Of a stretch of DNA of 64,000 bases, positions 17,082 to 24,922 are shown piece after piece. The translations under genes and the position numbers were made by a program. The notes under the pieces were generated by a model. That model was not told the origin of the DNA and searched no databases. It was given only the letters and a program-made list of their open reading frames with translations. Source of the stretch: Aliishimia sp965656085 (GTDB taxonomy: Bacteria; Pseudomonadota; Alphaproteobacteria; Rhodobacterales; Rhodobacteraceae); the NCBI GenBank assembly GCA_965656085.1, contig CBFHJA010000010.1:1-64000 (forward strand), read 5' to 3'. Within the stretch, counting starts at the first letter, position 1. The number at the start of each line of letters is the position of its first letter.

Positions 17082-17927
17082 ATGAAAGACCGGAGCGCCC
17101 CCTCCGCCCAAGAGGCCCCGATGCCGCCTCGCGCGCGCGGCGTGGCGCGTGTGTCGGCCCGGTTGCGCGGAAAGGTGTCGGTGCTCGATGGGTTGCACCA
17201 GAGCGGGTCGATGCGGGTGCTGTTCCCGCGCCCGGCGAGCCCGCCGACGGCGATGCTGCTCAACACTGCGGGCGGGATCACCGGGGGAGACAAGTTCCAT
17301 GTCACGGCCGCCGCAGAACAGGGCGCGCAGTTCACCGTCACGACGCAGGCCGCCGAGCGGGCCTATCGCGCCCCGCCCGGCCCTGCGGGAGAATTGGTCA
17401 ATGAAATCAGAGTGGAAGACAGCGCGCGGCTGAACTGGCTGCCACAGGAAACGATCCTCTTCGAGGGCTGCAACCTGACCCGCCGCCTCGATGTAACGCT
17501 CGCGCCAGAGGCCGAGGCGCTGATCGTCGAGCCGCTGATTTTTGGGCGCGCGGCCCATGGCGAGACCCTGCGGGACGCGCGGTTCGCCGAGCAGGTGCGC
17601 ATCCGCCGCGCGGGCCGCATTGTCTATGCCGACGGGATGCGGCTTGCGGGCGATATCGCCGCGCAGATGGCGCGCCCGGCGCGGGGTGCAGGCGCGGGCG
17701 CGCTGGCAACGGTGATCTTCGCAAGCCCCACGGCGGAGGCGTGGCTGTCGCGCCTGCGCGCGCGGTTCGCCGAGACGGACGGTGCAATCGCCGGGGCGAG
17801 CCTGCTGACAGACCAGTTGCTTTTGCTTCGCGCCCTCGCGCATGATGGATTTGAACTGCGCCGGCTGCTGTTGCCGGTACTCGACGACCTGACGGGCGGC
17901 GCGCTGCCCATCTGCTGGAGACTATGA
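17082..17927 (+). CDS. ureD: Urease accessory protein UreD
   Basis: 281 residues. UreD docks on apo-urease and, with UreF and UreG, delivers nickel. Family regions are MLLNTAGGITGGDKF, TTQAAERAYRA, LNWLPQETILFEGCNLTRRLDVTL and EPLIFGRAAHGE. ATG 17082 (MKDRSAPSAQ) has a poor ribosome site; ATG 17121 (MPPRARGVARV), preceded by AAGAGG, is a good alternative. First gene of the urease operon, 7 bp before ureA. Confidence 0.93.
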   Translation: MKDRSAPSAQEAPMPPRARGVARVSARLRGKVSVLDGLHQSGSMRVLFPRPASPPTAMLLNTAGGITGGDKFHVTAAAEQGAQFTVTTQAAERAYRAPPGPAGELVNEIRVEDSARLNWLPQETILFEGCNLTRRLDVTLAPEAEALIVEPLIFGRAAHGETLRDARFAEQVRIRRAGRIVYADGMRLAGDIAAQMARPARGAGAGALATVIFASPTAEAWLSRLRARFAETDGAIAGASLLTDQLLLLRALAHDGFELRRLLLPVLDDLTGGALPICWRL

Positions 17928-17934
17928 GAGCCAG

Positions 17935-18237
17935 ATGCAACTAACCCCTCGTGAAAAAGACAAATTGCTGGTGGCCATGGCCGCCGAAGTGGCCCGCAAG
18001 CGCTTGGCGCGCGGCGTCAAGCTGAACCACCCCGAGGCCGTGGCGCTGATCACCGACGCGGTGGTCGAGGGAGCGCGGGACGGGCGCTCGGTGGCCGAGA
18101 TGATGGAGGCCGGCGCGCAGGTGATCACCCGCGATCAATGCATGGACGGGGTCCCGGAGATGATCCACGACGTGCAGGTCGAGGCCACCTTCCCCGATGG
18201 CACCAAGCTCGTCACCGTCCACAACCCCATCCGCTAA
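17935..18237 (+). CDS. ureA: Urease gamma subunit
   Basis: 100 residues, the exact usual length of UreA. Starts MQLTPREKDKLLVAMAAEVARKRLARGVKLN and ends VQVEATFPDGTKLVTVHNPI, both hallmark segments. It is the small structural subunit of the cytoplasmic nickel enzyme that splits urea into ammonia and carbamate. Follows ureD by 7 bp. Confidence 0.98.
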   Translation: MQLTPREKDKLLVAMAAEVARKRLARGVKLNHPEAVALITDAVVEGARDGRSVAEMMEAGAQVITRDQCMDGVPEMIHDVQVEATFPDGTKLVTVHNPIR

Positions 18238-18250
18238 GAAAGGTCTACCC

Positions 18251-18457
18251 ATGTTCCGATTTGCCCCCCGTCTCGCCGTCACCGCGAGCCTCGCCGCCAG
18301 CCCGGCTGCTGCGCACCAGACCGGGCTGCCGCATCTGCATGGCTCCGAGGCCGGGCTCTGGCTCGGGCTGGCCCTGATCAGCGTGGTGGGCGTCTACCTG
18401 CTGCGCGCGAAGGTCAAACAGAGCGCCGAGGCCAAACGGCGGAGCCGCCGCCCATGA
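18251..18457 (+). CDS. Small His-containing signal-bearing protein in the urease operon
   Basis: 68 residues: signal-like start MFRFAPRLAVTASLAASPAAA, then HQTGLPHLHGSEAG, one transmembrane helix (LWLGLALISVVGVYLLRA) and a basic tail. The HxxxxxHxH cluster at the likely mature N-terminus could bind a metal on the periplasmic side, fitting nickel handling for urease, but this is inference. It overlaps ureB by 4 bp (ATGA) and follows ureA by 13 bp, so it is firmly in the operon. No family name recognised. Confidence 0.65.
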   Translation: MFRFAPRLAVTASLAASPAAAHQTGLPHLHGSEAGLWLGLALISVVGVYLLRAKVKQSAEAKRRSRRP

Positions 18458-18762
18458 TCCCCGGCGAGCTGTTCCCTGCCGCAGGCACGCTCACGCTCAA
18501 TGACGGGCGCGAGGCGATCACGCTGATGGTCGCCAATACCGGCGACCGCCCGGTGCAGGTCGGCAGCCATTACCATTTCGCCGAGACCAATGCCGCGCTG
18601 GAGTTCGACCGCGAGGCCGCGATGGGCCTGCGCCTCGACATCGCCGCCGGGACGGCGGTGCGCTTCGAGCCGGGCCAGCGCCGCGAGGTGAACCTGATCC
18701 CGGTCTCCGGCGCGCGCCGGATCTACGGGTTCAACCAGAAGGTCATGGGAGCGCTGCCATGA
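18454..18762 (+). CDS. ureB: Urease beta subunit
   Basis: 102 residues, normal for UreB. Contains VANTGDRPVQVGSHYHFAETN, RLDIAAGTAVRFEPG and SGARRIYGFNQKVMG, all diagnostic. It starts inside the end of the preceding small gene (ATGA overlap). A 121-bp gap full of hairpins separates it from the next gene of the operon. Confidence 0.98.
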   Translation: MIPGELFPAAGTLTLNDGREAITLMVANTGDRPVQVGSHYHFAETNAALEFDREAAMGLRLDIAAGTAVRFEPGQRREVNLIPVSGARRIYGFNQKVMGALP

Positions 18763-18768
18763 GGGGTT

Positions 18769-18867
18769 TCGGATCGACCCTGTCGATCCGACCGGGGGCG
18801 CGCCTGCGGCGCGCGGGGGAGCGCTGCTCCCCTTCCCCCCTCGGGATATTTTTGGCCAAAGGAAGAC
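18769..18867 (+). repeat. Composite repeat: three hairpins plus 25-bp motif copy 5, inside the urease operon
   Basis: Three perfect palindromes in a row: TCGGATCGA-CCCTG-TCGATCCGA (18769-18791), GCGCGCC-TGC-GGCGCGC (18798-18814) and GGGGAGC-GCT-GCTCCCC (18816-18832). They are followed by the best copy of the recurrent motif, GGGATATTTTTGG then CCAAAGGAAGAC (18843-18867). It lies between ureB and the AhpD-like gene and may attenuate or process the operon transcript. Confidence 0.8.
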
Positions 18868-18883
18868 AGGGGAGTGGTTCTGT

Positions 18884-19279
18884 ATGGCAACTGTAACGCT
18901 GCTTTCCGACGACGAGTTGAGCCAGGAGGCGCGGGCGATATTTGACGATATCCGGGCCGTGCGCGGGTCTGACTTCGTGAACAATTTCTGGCGCGCGCTG
19001 GCGCATGACCCCGCCTTGCTCAAGGCGACGTGGGAGCGGCTCAAGGTCGTGATGGGACCGGGCACGCTCGACCCGCTCGTGAAGGAAATGCTCTATGTGG
19101 CGGTGTCCACCGCGAACGGGTGCTCCTACTGCGTGCACTCCCACACGGCGGCGGCGAAGGCCAAGGGCATGACCGAGGCGCAGCATGGCGAGATGCTCGC
19201 GGTGATCGGCATGGCGATGCAAACCAACGGGCTTGTGACCGGGTTGCAAGTCCCCGTCGACGAGGCGTTCACCGCATGA
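18884..19279 (+). CDS. AhpD-like carboxymuconolactone decarboxylase family protein
   Basis: 131 residues with the CMD/AhpD core: GTLDPLVKEMLYVAVSTANGCSYCVHSHTAAAKAKGMTEAQ. The redox motif CSYCxxSH (Cys then Cys two residues on, followed by His) is intact, so it is probably a peroxidase-type or thiol oxidoreductase. It is inserted between ureB and ureC and is not a known urease accessory protein. GGGAG lies 14 bp before the ATG. Its start is just after a copy of the interspersed motif, so it may have entered the operon with that DNA. Confidence 0.85.
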   Translation: MATVTLLSDDELSQEARAIFDDIRAVRGSDFVNNFWRALAHDPALLKATWERLKVVMGPGTLDPLVKEMLYVAVSTANGCSYCVHSHTAAAKAKGMTEAQHGEMLAVIGMAMQTNGLVTGLQVPVDEAFTA

Positions 19280-19333
19280 CCGTCCCGCTTCACATTCGCA
19301 ATTCAGACGACTGACCGAATAGGGAAATCACTT

Positions 19334-21082
19334 ATGCCCACCACCATCTCCCGCGCCGATTATGCCGCCATGTTCGGACCCACCACCGGGGACAAGCTGC
19401 GGCTCGCTGACACCGATCTCATCGTCGAGGTGGAGCGCGACCTCACTGCCGAGGCCGTCGGCCAAGCGCAGGGCGGGAACGCGCCCGTCTATGGCGAGGA
19501 AGTCAAGTTCGGAGGCGGCAAGGTCATCCGCGACGGGATGGGGCAAGCGCAGACCACGCGGGCCGAGGGGGCCGTGGACACTGTCATCACCAACGCGCTC
19601 ATTCTCGACTGGGCCGGGATCTACAAGGCCGATGTGGGTCTCAAGGACGGGCGGATCGCGGCCATCGGCAAGGCCGGCAACCCCGACACGCAGCCCGGCG
19701 TCAACATCATCGTCGGGCCGGGAACCGAGGCGATTGCGGCCGAGGGCAAGATCCTCACCGCCGGGGGCTTCGATTCACACATCCACTTCATATGCCCCCA
19801 GCAGATCGACGACGCGCTCCACTCGGGCCTCACCACGATGCTCGGCGGTGGCACCGGCCCCGCGCACGGCACGCTCGCGACCACCGTGACGCCCGGGCCG
19901 TGGCATCTGGCGCGGATGCTGCAAGCCGCCGACGCCTTCCCGATGAACCTCGCCTTCGCGGGCAAGGGCAACGCCTCCCTGCCCGCCGCGCTGGAAGAGC
20001 AGATCAAGGGCGGCGCCTGCGCGCTCAAGCTGCATGAGGATTGGGGCACGACGCCCGGCGCGATTGACTGCTGCCTGTCGGTCGCCGATGCCATGGACGT
20101 CCAGGTCATGATCCACACCGACACGCTAAACGAAAGCGGGTTTGTCGAGAACACCGTCGCCGCCATGAAGGGCCGCACGATCCACGCCTTCCACACCGAG
20201 GGCGCGGGGGGCGGGCACGCGCCGGATATCATCAAGATCTGCGGCGAGGAGCATGTGCTGCCGTCCTCGACCAACCCCACGCGCCCCTTCACCGTGAACA
20301 CGCTCGAAGAACATCTCGACATGCTGATGGTCTGCCACCACCTCGACAAGTCGATCCCCGAGGACGTGGCCTTTGCCGAAAGCCGCATCCGCCGCGAGAC
20401 GATTGCTGCCGAGGATATCCTGCACGATATGGGCGCGTTCTCGATCATCGCGTCGGACAGTCAGGCGATGGGGCGTGTGGGCGAGGTCATCATCCGCACA
20501 TGGCAGACCGCAGACAAGATGCGCAAACAGCGCGGGCGGCTTGCCGAGGAGACCGGCGAGAACGATAATTTCCGCGCCAAACGCTATGTAGCGAAATACA
20601 CGATCAACCCGGCGATTGCCCACGGGATAAGCCACGAGATCGGCTCCATCGAGCCCGGCAAGCGCGCCGATCTGGTGCTGTGGAACCCGGCGTTCTTCGG
20701 CGTGAAGCCCGAGATGGTGCTTTTGGGCGGGACGATTGCCTGCGCGCAGATGGGCGATCCCAACGCCTCCATCCCGACCCCGCAGCCGGTCTACACGCGG
20801 CCCATGTTTGGGGCCTATGGCCGCTCGGTGGAGCGCTCGGCGGTGACGTTCGTGTCGGCGGCGGCGCAGGACGAGGGGATCGGCAAGGCGCTGGGGCTCG
20901 CCAAGGACACGGTCGCGGTCACGAACACCCGGGGGATCGGCAAGTCGCATCTCAAGCTGAACACCGCAACGCCCCATGTGGAGGTGAACCCCGAGACCTA
21001 CGAGGTGCGCGCCGATGGCGAGCTTCTGACCTGCCAGCCCGCCGAAGTGTTGCCGATGGCGCAGCGGTACTTCCTGTTCTAG
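19334..21082 (+). CDS. ureC: Urease alpha subunit (catalytic)
   Basis: 582 residues, about 15 longer than the usual 567-570. Nickel ligands are His149 and His151 (FDSHIHF), carbamylated Lys232 (ACALKLHEDWG), and downstream histidines in MIHTDTLNE and AFHTEGAGGGHAPD; the flap carries MVCHHLD with the catalytic histidine. Most of the extra length is an insertion of about 13 residues at 39-52 (AEAVGQAQGGNAP) in front of YGEEVKFGGGKVIRDGMG, in the N-terminal beta domain and away from the active site. Starts at ATG 19334. The enzyme acts with UreA and UreB in the cytoplasm. Confidence 0.98.
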   Translation: MPTTISRADYAAMFGPTTGDKLRLADTDLIVEVERDLTAEAVGQAQGGNAPVYGEEVKFGGGKVIRDGMGQAQTTRAEGAVDTVITNALILDWAGIYKADVGLKDGRIAAIGKAGNPDTQPGVNIIVGPGTEAIAAEGKILTAGGFDSHIHFICPQQIDDALHSGLTTMLGGGTGPAHGTLATTVTPGPWHLARMLQAADAFPMNLAFAGKGNASLPAALEEQIKGGACALKLHEDWGTTPGAIDCCLSVADAMDVQVMIHTDTLNESGFVENTVAAMKGRTIHAFHTEGAGGGHAPDIIKICGEEHVLPSSTNPTRPFTVNTLEEHLDMLMVCHHLDKSIPEDVAFAESRIRRETIAAEDILHDMGAFSIIASDSQAMGRVGEVIIRTWQTADKMRKQRGRLAEETGENDNFRAKRYVAKYTINPAIAHGISHEIGSIEPGKRADLVLWNPAFFGVKPEMVLLGGTIACAQMGDPNASIPTPQPVYTRPMFGAYGRSVERSAVTFVSAAAQDEGIGKALGLAKDTVAVTNTRGIGKSHLKLNTATPHVEVNPETYEVRADGELLTCQPAEVLPMAQRYFLF

Positions 21083-21087
21083 CGGTG

Positions 21088-21432
21088 TCAGTCCTCGAAG
21101 ACGTCAAAATCGTCATGGGAGGACCGCCCGCGCGCCCTTTGTGGGTGTGAAGACGCGCCCTTTCCTGAGGCCTCGGCAAGGGGAAACGTCCGCACATAGA
21201 GGGTTGTTGTTTCTTTCCAATAGGCTGGATTATCTGCAATCTGCGGCGGCAGCTTCGACTTATCAAACCGCCTGCTTGTCTTTTCTTCGATTTGAACTCG
21301 GAACTTGGACCCGGAAAAGTCGTTCCGACCCGACTTCAGAATTTCGTCGCGCAGTCTCTGCTCCTGATCTTTCAGCACACGGATCGCGGCGCGGATATCG
21401 CCAAGCTCATCTATCGGATTGCGGTTAGGCAT
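21088..21432 (-). CDS. Hypothetical protein, opposite strand within the urease region
   Basis: 114 residues: MPNRNPIDELGDIRAAIRVLKDQEQRLRDEILKSG, a short coiled-coil region, then RVQIEEKTSRRFDKSKLPPQIADNPAYWKETTTLYVRT. The LPPxIxxxxxYWKxT pattern recalls small proteins seen in Rhodobacterales phages and gene-transfer-related regions, but I cannot name a family. It lies on the strand opposite to urease, 5 bp beyond the ureC stop, so it splits the urease genes into two transcriptional blocks. Start at the ATG ending 21432 (GGACGGGA upstream); a TTG at 21453 is possible. Confidence 0.6.
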   Translation of the reverse strand: MPNRNPIDELGDIRAAIRVLKDQEQRLRDEILKSGRNDFSGSKFRVQIEEKTSRRFDKSKLPPQIADNPAYWKETTTLYVRTFPLAEASGKGASSHPQRARGRSSHDDFDVFED

Positions 21433-21522
21433 TGTCCCGTCCAAGCTCCACAAAAACTCTGGTTCAAAAGGTCGATTACAGGCACATTACTCATAGACCA
21501 TGTACGCAAAAAGGGAGTTAAC

Positions 21523-22143
21523 ATGTCCAGAACATGGCGGCGCGGCGCCTTGCAGATGATTGGATGCGCCCTAACGCTTTGCGCCACGGCAGAGCGAGCC
21601 TCGGCCTGCCCCACCGCCGCCGATCTGGACACCGGCATTCGCTTCGATCTCGCCTTGGGCGAATGGGAAGTGTTCACGCGCACCGCCGACGGGCTCGTGC
21701 AGGCGGATTTCCACTACGGCGATGGCGAGGGCACGCGGGTTGTGCTCGCAAAGGGGCTCTACCTGCTGCAAATCATCGATTTCGACGGGCAAGGGCAGAT
21801 CGCCGACACCCGGCAGATTTTTTCCTACCCGCTGCGCCCCGCCGAGATGCCGGACCCGCAGCCGCAGGGCGGGTGGTCGGTGACCGCCGCGATCCTCGGC
21901 CCGGACGGGCTGTCGGAGGAAGCGCAGGTGTACCGGTTCGGCGTCTGGACGCAGCAGACCTATGGCGCGTGCAGCTATGAGATGATGCCGATCACCATCG
22001 ACTACCCGGTGGAGGGGGAAAACACCGTGTCGCGGGATTTCATACATTGGCTTCCGGAGCTTGGCCTGAGCTATCTGGCCGGGTTCGAGGATGCGGAAGG
22101 TCGGGAGACCTATGACTATATCAGCGTCAGGGCGGTGGAATGA
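21523..22143 (+). CDS. Secreted hypothetical protein, first of a tandem paralogous pair
   Basis: 206 residues with a signal peptide (MSRTWRRGALQMIGCALTLCATAERASA, cleavage before CPT). The mature protein starts CPTAADLDTGIRFDL and ends LPELGLSYLAGFEDAEGRETYDYISVRAVE. The next gene encodes a protein with the same start (CPTASAMTDRGVVVS) and end (LPEFGIGLLTRSDDNGDVETYRYVSIQAY), so the two are diverged tandem duplicates. It starts with AAGGGAG before ATG 21523 and overlaps the next gene by 4 bp. Four or more conserved cysteines suggest a disulfide-bonded periplasmic domain. Function unknown. Confidence 0.75.
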   Translation: MSRTWRRGALQMIGCALTLCATAERASACPTAADLDTGIRFDLALGEWEVFTRTADGLVQADFHYGDGEGTRVVLAKGLYLLQIIDFDGQGQIADTRQIFSYPLRPAEMPDPQPQGGWSVTAAILGPDGLSEEAQVYRFGVWTQQTYGACSYEMMPITIDYPVEGENTVSRDFIHWLPELGLSYLAGFEDAEGRETYDYISVRAVE

Positions 22144-22712
22144 CGGCGCATCTGTTTGCCTCGGTGTTGGTTCTCGGGCTCGCCGCGAGCCTTGGGGCGG
22201 CCAGCGCGGCCTGCCCCACGGCGTCGGCCATGACGGACCGGGGCGTGGTCGTGAGCACCGCCAGCGGCAATGTCGAGCTGCACCAGCGCACCGGGCCGGA
22301 CCGGATGCGGATCACCGTCGAGTTCGGCGGCGGGACCGGCTCGGTGCTCGACATGGTGCATGGCATCTATCTGGAGCGGCAGGTGGACACGGCGGGCGGC
22401 ACAAGGTTGCCGGACAGCGAACGGGTCCTTCTGAGCGACCGGGCCGCGGCGGCCTGGGCCAAGCCGGAGCCTGGCAAGGTCTGGCAGAACGACCGGCGCG
22501 GCGGGGGCTCGGCGGCCTCGGGCGCGATGAGCACCGTGCGGATCGGGACCTGCCGCTATCCCGGTTTCGATGTGTCGATCCGCTTCTCGGACGATCCCAC
22601 CTATGTGGAAACCTACACCTACCTGCCGGAGTTCGGCATCGGCCTGCTGACCCGCAGCGATGACAACGGCGATGTGGAGACCTATCGCTACGTGTCGATC
22701 CAAGCTTACTGA
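22140..22712 (+). CDS. Secreted hypothetical protein, second of a tandem paralogous pair
   Basis: 190 residues with a signal peptide (MTAHLFASVLVLGLAASLGAASA, cleavage before ACPT). Mature regions CPTASAMTDRGVVVST, GTCRYPGFDVSIRFSDDPTYVETYTYLPEFGIG and VETYRYVSIQAY align with the first paralogue. Translation is coupled by the ATGA overlap. Lies between ureC and ureE in the urease gene order. No domain recognised. Confidence 0.75.
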   Translation: MTAHLFASVLVLGLAASLGAASAACPTASAMTDRGVVVSTASGNVELHQRTGPDRMRITVEFGGGTGSVLDMVHGIYLERQVDTAGGTRLPDSERVLLSDRAAAAWAKPEPGKVWQNDRRGGGSAASGAMSTVRIGTCRYPGFDVSIRFSDDPTYVETYTYLPEFGIGLLTRSDDNGDVETYRYVSIQAY

Positions 22713-22793
22713 CGCCTGAACGCCTATGCACCAGACGCAAACCGGGAATACCGACATGGACCTACCTGAGCCACAGCCCAGACGTTACATCGC

Positions 22794-22818
22794 CGTCAAC
22801 ACGACGACAGCTTGTAAC
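22794..22818. promoter_or_regulatory. Inverted repeat GTTACA/TGTAAC upstream of the DUF1127 gene
   Basis: GTTACA (22794-22799) and TGTAAC (22813-22818) form a perfect 6-bp inverted repeat with 13 bp between, 16 bp before the DUF1127 start codon. Possible operator or leader stem; its position close to the ribosome site (AGAGGTG) could influence translation. Low confidence. Confidence 0.25.
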
Positions 22819-22834
22819 ATATCAGAGGTGCCCC

Positions 22835-23047
22835 ATGGCCCAAGCAATCACACATTTCAGCGCGCCCGGTCTGGCTCTCACTGGCCTGAAGAAGATCTGG
22901 GCGATGATCGTCTGGCTCGGCGAAAACTCCTCGCGTGCGCGGATGATCCGCGAACTCAGCGCGATGTCGGATGCCGAACTCGCCGAGCGCGGTCTCGACC
23001 GGACCGATCTGGTCAAGCGCGTCTTCGACGACGGCTACTACATCTGA
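22835..23047 (+). CDS. DUF1127 (YjiS-like) small protein
   Basis: 70 residues. The C-terminal part RARMIRELSAMSDAELAERGLDRTDLVKRVFDDGYYI is the DUF1127 signature. Several alphaproteobacterial DUF1127 proteins bind RNA (for example CcaF1 in Rhodobacter sphaeroides) and influence small-RNA turnover. It sits 22 bp before ureE, so it may be expressed with the nickel accessory genes. Start ATG 22835 with AGAGGTG in front. Confidence 0.85.
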   Translation: MAQAITHFSAPGLALTGLKKIWAMIVWLGENSSRARMIRELSAMSDAELAERGLDRTDLVKRVFDDGYYI

Positions 23048-23069
23048 GCCTGTCTGCGGGGGCAGGCCA

Positions 23070-23588
23070 ATGAGCGCGCCCCTGTCCCCCACCCATGTGG
23101 CCCGCGCCTATCACGGCCATGCTCACGGGCCGGCCCAAGGCACCGTCACCCTCACCTATGACGACCGCTTCCTGCGCCGCAAGGTTCTGCCCCTGACCGA
23201 AGGTGGCGCAGTGCTGGTGGACCTGCCCCAGACCACCTCGCTCGATCATGGCGGGGTGCTGGTGCTGGAGGATGGCGGCGAGATCGCCATCGCCGCCGCG
23301 CCCGAACCCTTGCTGGAGGTGCGCGGCCCGGCCCTGCATCGCCTCGCATGGCATATCGGCAACCGCCACACCCCCTGCCAGATCGAAGAGACCCGGTTGC
23401 TGATCCAGCGCGACCACGTGATCCGCGACATGCTGGAGCGCTTGGGCGCGGAACTTGCAGAGGTCACTGAGCCCTTCACGCCGGAGGGCGGGGCCTATGG
23501 GCATGGGCGAACGCACAGCCACGACCATGGCCATTCGGCGCATACCCACAGCCACGCACATAGTCACTCTGAGGGCCATGAGCACTGA
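23070..23588 (+). CDS. ureE: Urease accessory protein UreE, nickel metallochaperone
   Basis: 172 residues. Family parts: the peptide-binding N-domain (RRKVLPLTEGGAVLVDLPQTTSLDHGGVLVLEDG) and the metal-binding domain with HRLAWHIGNRHTPCQIEE and the conserved histidine pattern. The tail after residue 140 is very histidine-rich (12 His in the last 28 residues), as in nickel-storing UreE variants. It binds nickel in the cytoplasm and passes it to UreG. The 3' end overlaps ureF by 11 bp. Confidence 0.95.
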   Translation: MSAPLSPTHVARAYHGHAHGPAQGTVTLTYDDRFLRRKVLPLTEGGAVLVDLPQTTSLDHGGVLVLEDGGEIAIAAAPEPLLEVRGPALHRLAWHIGNRHTPCQIEETRLLIQRDHVIRDMLERLGAELAEVTEPFTPEGGAYGHGRTHSHDHGHSAHTHSHAHSHSEGHEH

Positions 23589-24213
23589 CCCCGCCCTGAT
23601 CCTCGCACAATGGATGTCCCCGGCCTTCCCGGTGGGGGCGTTCGCCTTCTCGCACGGGCTGGAGGCGGCGATCGAGGACGGGCGGCTCAACTCGGCGGCC
23701 GAGGTCGAGGACTGGCTCCGCGCGCTTCTGGAGGAAGGCAGCGGGATGACGGACGCGGTGTTCCTTGCCCATGCCTACAGGGGCGCGGACTTGCCCGATC
23801 TCGCCGATCTGTGCCTTGGCTTTTGCGCCGCCGCAGGCCGGGTGCTTGAGACCCAAGAGCAGGGCGCGAGCTTTACCCGGACCCTGCGCGAGATGCAGGG
23901 GCTGGACCTGCCGGACCTGCCCTACCCCCTTGCGGTGGGCCGCGCGGCCGCGCTGCAAGGCGTGCCGCTGGCTCTGACGCTGCGCTTCTATCTCTCCGGC
24001 TTTACCGCGAACCTGATCTCGGCGGCGGTGCGCCGCGTACCCTTGGGCCAGACCGAGGGCCAAGCGATGCTCGCGCGCCTGCACGAGGTGATCGAAGCCA
24101 TCGCAGCCCGCGCGCCGGACATAGCGCTGGACGATCTCAGCGCGACCTGTTTTGCTGCCGATATCGCGGCGATGCAGCACGAAACCCTCTACTCCAAAAC
24201 CTTCCGAACCTGA
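23578..24213 (+). CDS. ureF: Urease accessory protein UreF
   Basis: 211 residues, all-helical UreF. Signatures: LAQWMSPAFPVGAFAFSHGLEAAIEDG near the N-terminus and FYLSGFTANLISAAVRRVPLGQTEGQ. UreF bridges UreD and UreG in the nickel insertion complex. ATG 23578 lies inside the histidine-rich end of ureE (11-bp overlap), indicating coupling. Confidence 0.95.
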   Translation: MSTDPALILAQWMSPAFPVGAFAFSHGLEAAIEDGRLNSAAEVEDWLRALLEEGSGMTDAVFLAHAYRGADLPDLADLCLGFCAAAGRVLETQEQGASFTRTLREMQGLDLPDLPYPLAVGRAAALQGVPLALTLRFYLSGFTANLISAAVRRVPLGQTEGQAMLARLHEVIEAIAARAPDIALDDLSATCFAADIAAMQHETLYSKTFRT

Positions 24214-24227
24214 GGAGATAAAAGGCC

Positions 24228-24857
24228 ATGGCTTCCCCGAACGGACCCTTGCGCATTGGAATCGGCGGCCCGGTGGGCGCGGGCAAGACCACCCTGACGG
24301 CTCGGCTCGCCGAGGCCCTTAGGGCAGATCACTCCATCGGCGTGATCACCAACGACATCTACACCCAAGAGGATGCCGAGGCGCTGATGCGGATGCAGGT
24401 GCTGCCCTCGGACCGGGTGATGGGCGTGGAAACCGGCGGCTGCCCGCATACGGCGATCCGCGAGGATGCTTCGATCAACCTCGCGGCCATCGCCCGCATG
24501 ACCGAGCGCCACCCCGACCTCGAAGTGGTGCTGGTCGAGAGCGGCGGCGACAACCTCTCGGCGACCTTCTCCCCGGAACTGGCGGATATCACGCTCTACG
24601 TGATCGACGTGGCGGCGGGCGAGGAAATCCCCCGCAAGGGCGGCCCGGCGATCACCCGCTCCGATATCCTCGTGATCAACAAAACCGACCTTGCCCCTCA
24701 TGTCGACGCGTCCCTCGACGTGATGGCGCGCGATGCGGAAAAGATGCGCGGCGGCAAGCCGTTCTTCTTCACCCAGCTCAAGCATGACAAAGGCGTGGCC
24801 CCGGTGATCGACGCGATCAAGGCGGTCTCCGGTCTCGGCCTCACCCCCGCCGAATAA
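24228..24857 (+). CDS. ureG: Urease accessory GTPase UreG
   Basis: 209 residues. SIMIBI-class GTPase with P-loop GGPVGAGKTT (residues 13-22), the metal-binding CPH motif in ETGGCPHTAIREDASIN, and the NKTDLAPHV guanine-specificity motif. UreG uses GTP to deliver nickel to the UreDF-apo-urease complex. Last gene of the block, followed by a hairpin. Confidence 0.98.
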   Translation: MASPNGPLRIGIGGPVGAGKTTLTARLAEALRADHSIGVITNDIYTQEDAEALMRMQVLPSDRVMGVETGGCPHTAIREDASINLAAIARMTERHPDLEVVLVESGGDNLSATFSPELADITLYVIDVAAGEEIPRKGGPAITRSDILVINKTDLAPHVDASLDVMARDAEKMRGGKPFFFTQLKHDKGVAPVIDAIKAVSGLGLTPAE

Positions 24858-24876
24858 AACCGCGCGCCGGGGACCT

Positions 24877-24896
24877 GCAAATTTTTCAAAATTTGC
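24877..24896. terminator. Hairpin terminator behind ureG
   Basis: Palindrome GCAAATTTT-TC-AAAATTTGC, 19 bp after the ureG stop codon. It is AT-rich with built-in T runs on both strands, so it may terminate in both directions. Confidence 0.6.
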
Positions 24897-24922
24897 CTGC
24901 ACACGGTTCGATCGGAGAGCCC

